Below, piece after piece: positions 30,477 to 31,196 of a DNA stretch of 31,196 nt. The position numbers and the translations under genes are program-made. Each line of letters starts with the position of its first letter. Position 1 is the first letter of the stretch. Below the pieces are notes generated by a model that was given only the letters and a program-made list of their open reading frames with translations, ran no database searches and had not been told where the DNA came from. The stretch is from Pseudobacteriovorax antillogorgiicola (GTDB lineage: Bacteria; Bdellovibrionota_B; Oligoflexia; Oligoflexales; RGVZ01): contig CAMDGW010000003.1 in assembly GCA_945897695.1 (NCBI GenBank), positions 1-31,196 on the forward strand, given 5' to 3'.

Positions 30477-31196
30477 TCCGTAGTTAGATCGCTCGGCTTG
30501 GGCGCTCGGATTGACTTTTGTAAATGCAATTGCGCCACATCTTTTTGTGGGGCGTGTCTGAATTCTAGTGTGACAATGGTTCCGTGATCATAGGGAGAAT
30601 CATATTTGGAACGGCTGCTAACTTCAATGCTACCGTTATACATGTCCATGTAGGCTTTGCAGATAGACAATCCAAATCCTGAGCCGGGCTCACCATTAGT
30701 TCCCGGTCTGGAAGGCAAGCGCGCGGGCTGAAAAAGGCTATCAACCATAATCGGCGGCATGCCGATTCCCTTATCTTCAATCGATAGCCTAACACCTGAC
30801 GGACGCGACTCAATCCGCAAAAAGATAGTACCCCCTACAGGGCTAAATTTGATGGCGTTGTAAAATATGTTACTCAAAACGCTAGTGAGCAGGGTTTCTT
30901 GCTCGGCCAAGATAAACGCTGTTTGATCGGGAGATGCCGTCGATAATATGACCAGCCGTTTTTCAGAGGTTTTTTCCTGAAAAAATTCCTGTAATTCAAG
31001 CAATTCTTGGTTGAGATCAACAGCTTTCATGTCTAATTTTATCGATCCTCTTTCAAGATTTACTAGGTTCTGAACGCTCGCCAACATGGCGAATTGACGA
31101 TTGACGGTATCGATAATTCGTTTAGCAAGTAATGTTAGATGGCCTTCTTTTGAAGAGTCTTTTAAGATTTTCTCCCCTGCACCCTGGATGATTGAC
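30473..31196 (-). CDS. Sensor histidine kinase, C-terminal part (cut by right edge)
   Basis: The frame is open through the right edge (241 codons here), so the start and sensor domain lie outside; the internal ATG at 31087 is not the start. A helical dimerisation-like segment is visible at the edge (LLAKRIIDTVNRQF), though its phospho-accepting histidine is not identified. The HATPase domain has an N box (NIFYNAIKFSP), a G1 box (DKGIGMP) and a G2 box (GSGFGLSICKAY), followed by GTIVTLEF. It transfers phosphate from ATP to a response regulator in a two-component system. No regulator gene is visible in the window. Confidence 0.9.
   Translation of the reverse strand, partial: SIIQGAGEKILKDSSKEGHLTLLAKRIIDTVNRQFAMLASVQNLVNLERGSIKLDMKAVDLNQELLELQEFFQEKTSEKRLVILSTASPDQTAFILAEQETLLTSVLSNIFYNAIKFSPVGGTIFLRIESRPSGVRLSIEDKGIGMPPIMVDSLFQPARLPSRPGTNGEPGSGFGLSICKAYMDMYNGSIEVSSRSKYDSPYDHGTIVTLEFRHAPQKDVAQLHLQKSIRAPKPSDLTTD

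Noticed and set aside
1..31196. CRISPR array, rRNA genes or prophage modules
   Set aside because: No regularly spaced repeats, no rRNA-like stretches and no phage structural genes were seen.

Overview
The window looks like a chromosomal segment of a Gram-negative, diderm bacterium of roughly 45-48% GC. About eight of some 26 genes encode lipoproteins, and several others encode secreted degradative enzymes. RpoD has a long lysine/alanine/proline-rich N-terminus. Together with the family mix (HNH lipoprotein, QEGLA-motif protein, orphan small lipoproteins) this suggests Bdellovibrionota/Oligoflexia or a related delta-like lineage. That placement is inference; no rRNA is present to confirm it.

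Layout. 1-205: the 5' part of a zinc-ribbon transposase-like gene running off the left edge. 521-2970: HNH-type lipoprotein, then a coupled pair of a membrane-anchored thioredoxin-like protein and a DUF1704/QEGLA metallopeptidase-like protein. 3013-5780 (minus): a cysteine-rich secreted protein, then an apparent operon yajQ > ychF > small lipoprotein. 5881-11804 (plus): an unknown eight-cysteine secreted protein, then the conserved rpsU-dnaG-rpoD macromolecular synthesis cluster with a terminator between rpsU and dnaG and a promoter candidate before rpoD. 11861-11936: a CAU tRNA, best read as tRNA-Ile2. 12113-14677: an atypical SDR protein, a decayed 5' fragment of a DabA-like (DUF2309) gene, a secreted DRGH nuclease and a small secreted protein. 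14812-16998: a lipoprotein phospholipase D-like protein followed closely by a PAP2 phosphatase. 17074-17367: a gutted gene remnant, a signal peptide followed in frame by a stop and a C-terminal fragment resembling secreted metalloproteases. 17778-22085: a 1435-residue lipoprotein with two large tandem repeats and an EF-hand-like C-terminus. 22249-24525 (minus): two small related-looking lipoproteins and a lipoprotein papain-type protease. 24835-25932: an orphan Rieske oxygenase. 26057-27764 (minus): a lipoprotein and a crotonase-fold protein. 27920-30476 (plus): grxD, a cystathionine gamma-synthase/lyase and a proline iminopeptidase. 30473-31196 (minus): the C-terminal part of a histidine kinase, cut by the right edge.

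Housekeeping functions (translation, replication, transcription initiation, Fe-S handling, sulfur amino acids) alternate with cell-envelope and secreted factors. The secreted set covers nucleic acid (HNH, DRGH nuclease), phospholipid (PLD plus PAP2) and protein (C1 protease). Three decayed genes and a possible fourth fragment point to ongoing gene loss in the accessory stretches. The features most worth follow-up are the AT-hook/H1-like extension of RpoD, the MATCAP-like peptidase coupled to a thioredoxin-like protein, the giant EF-hand lipoprotein, the PLD-PAP2 pair and the hidden DabA pseudogene.
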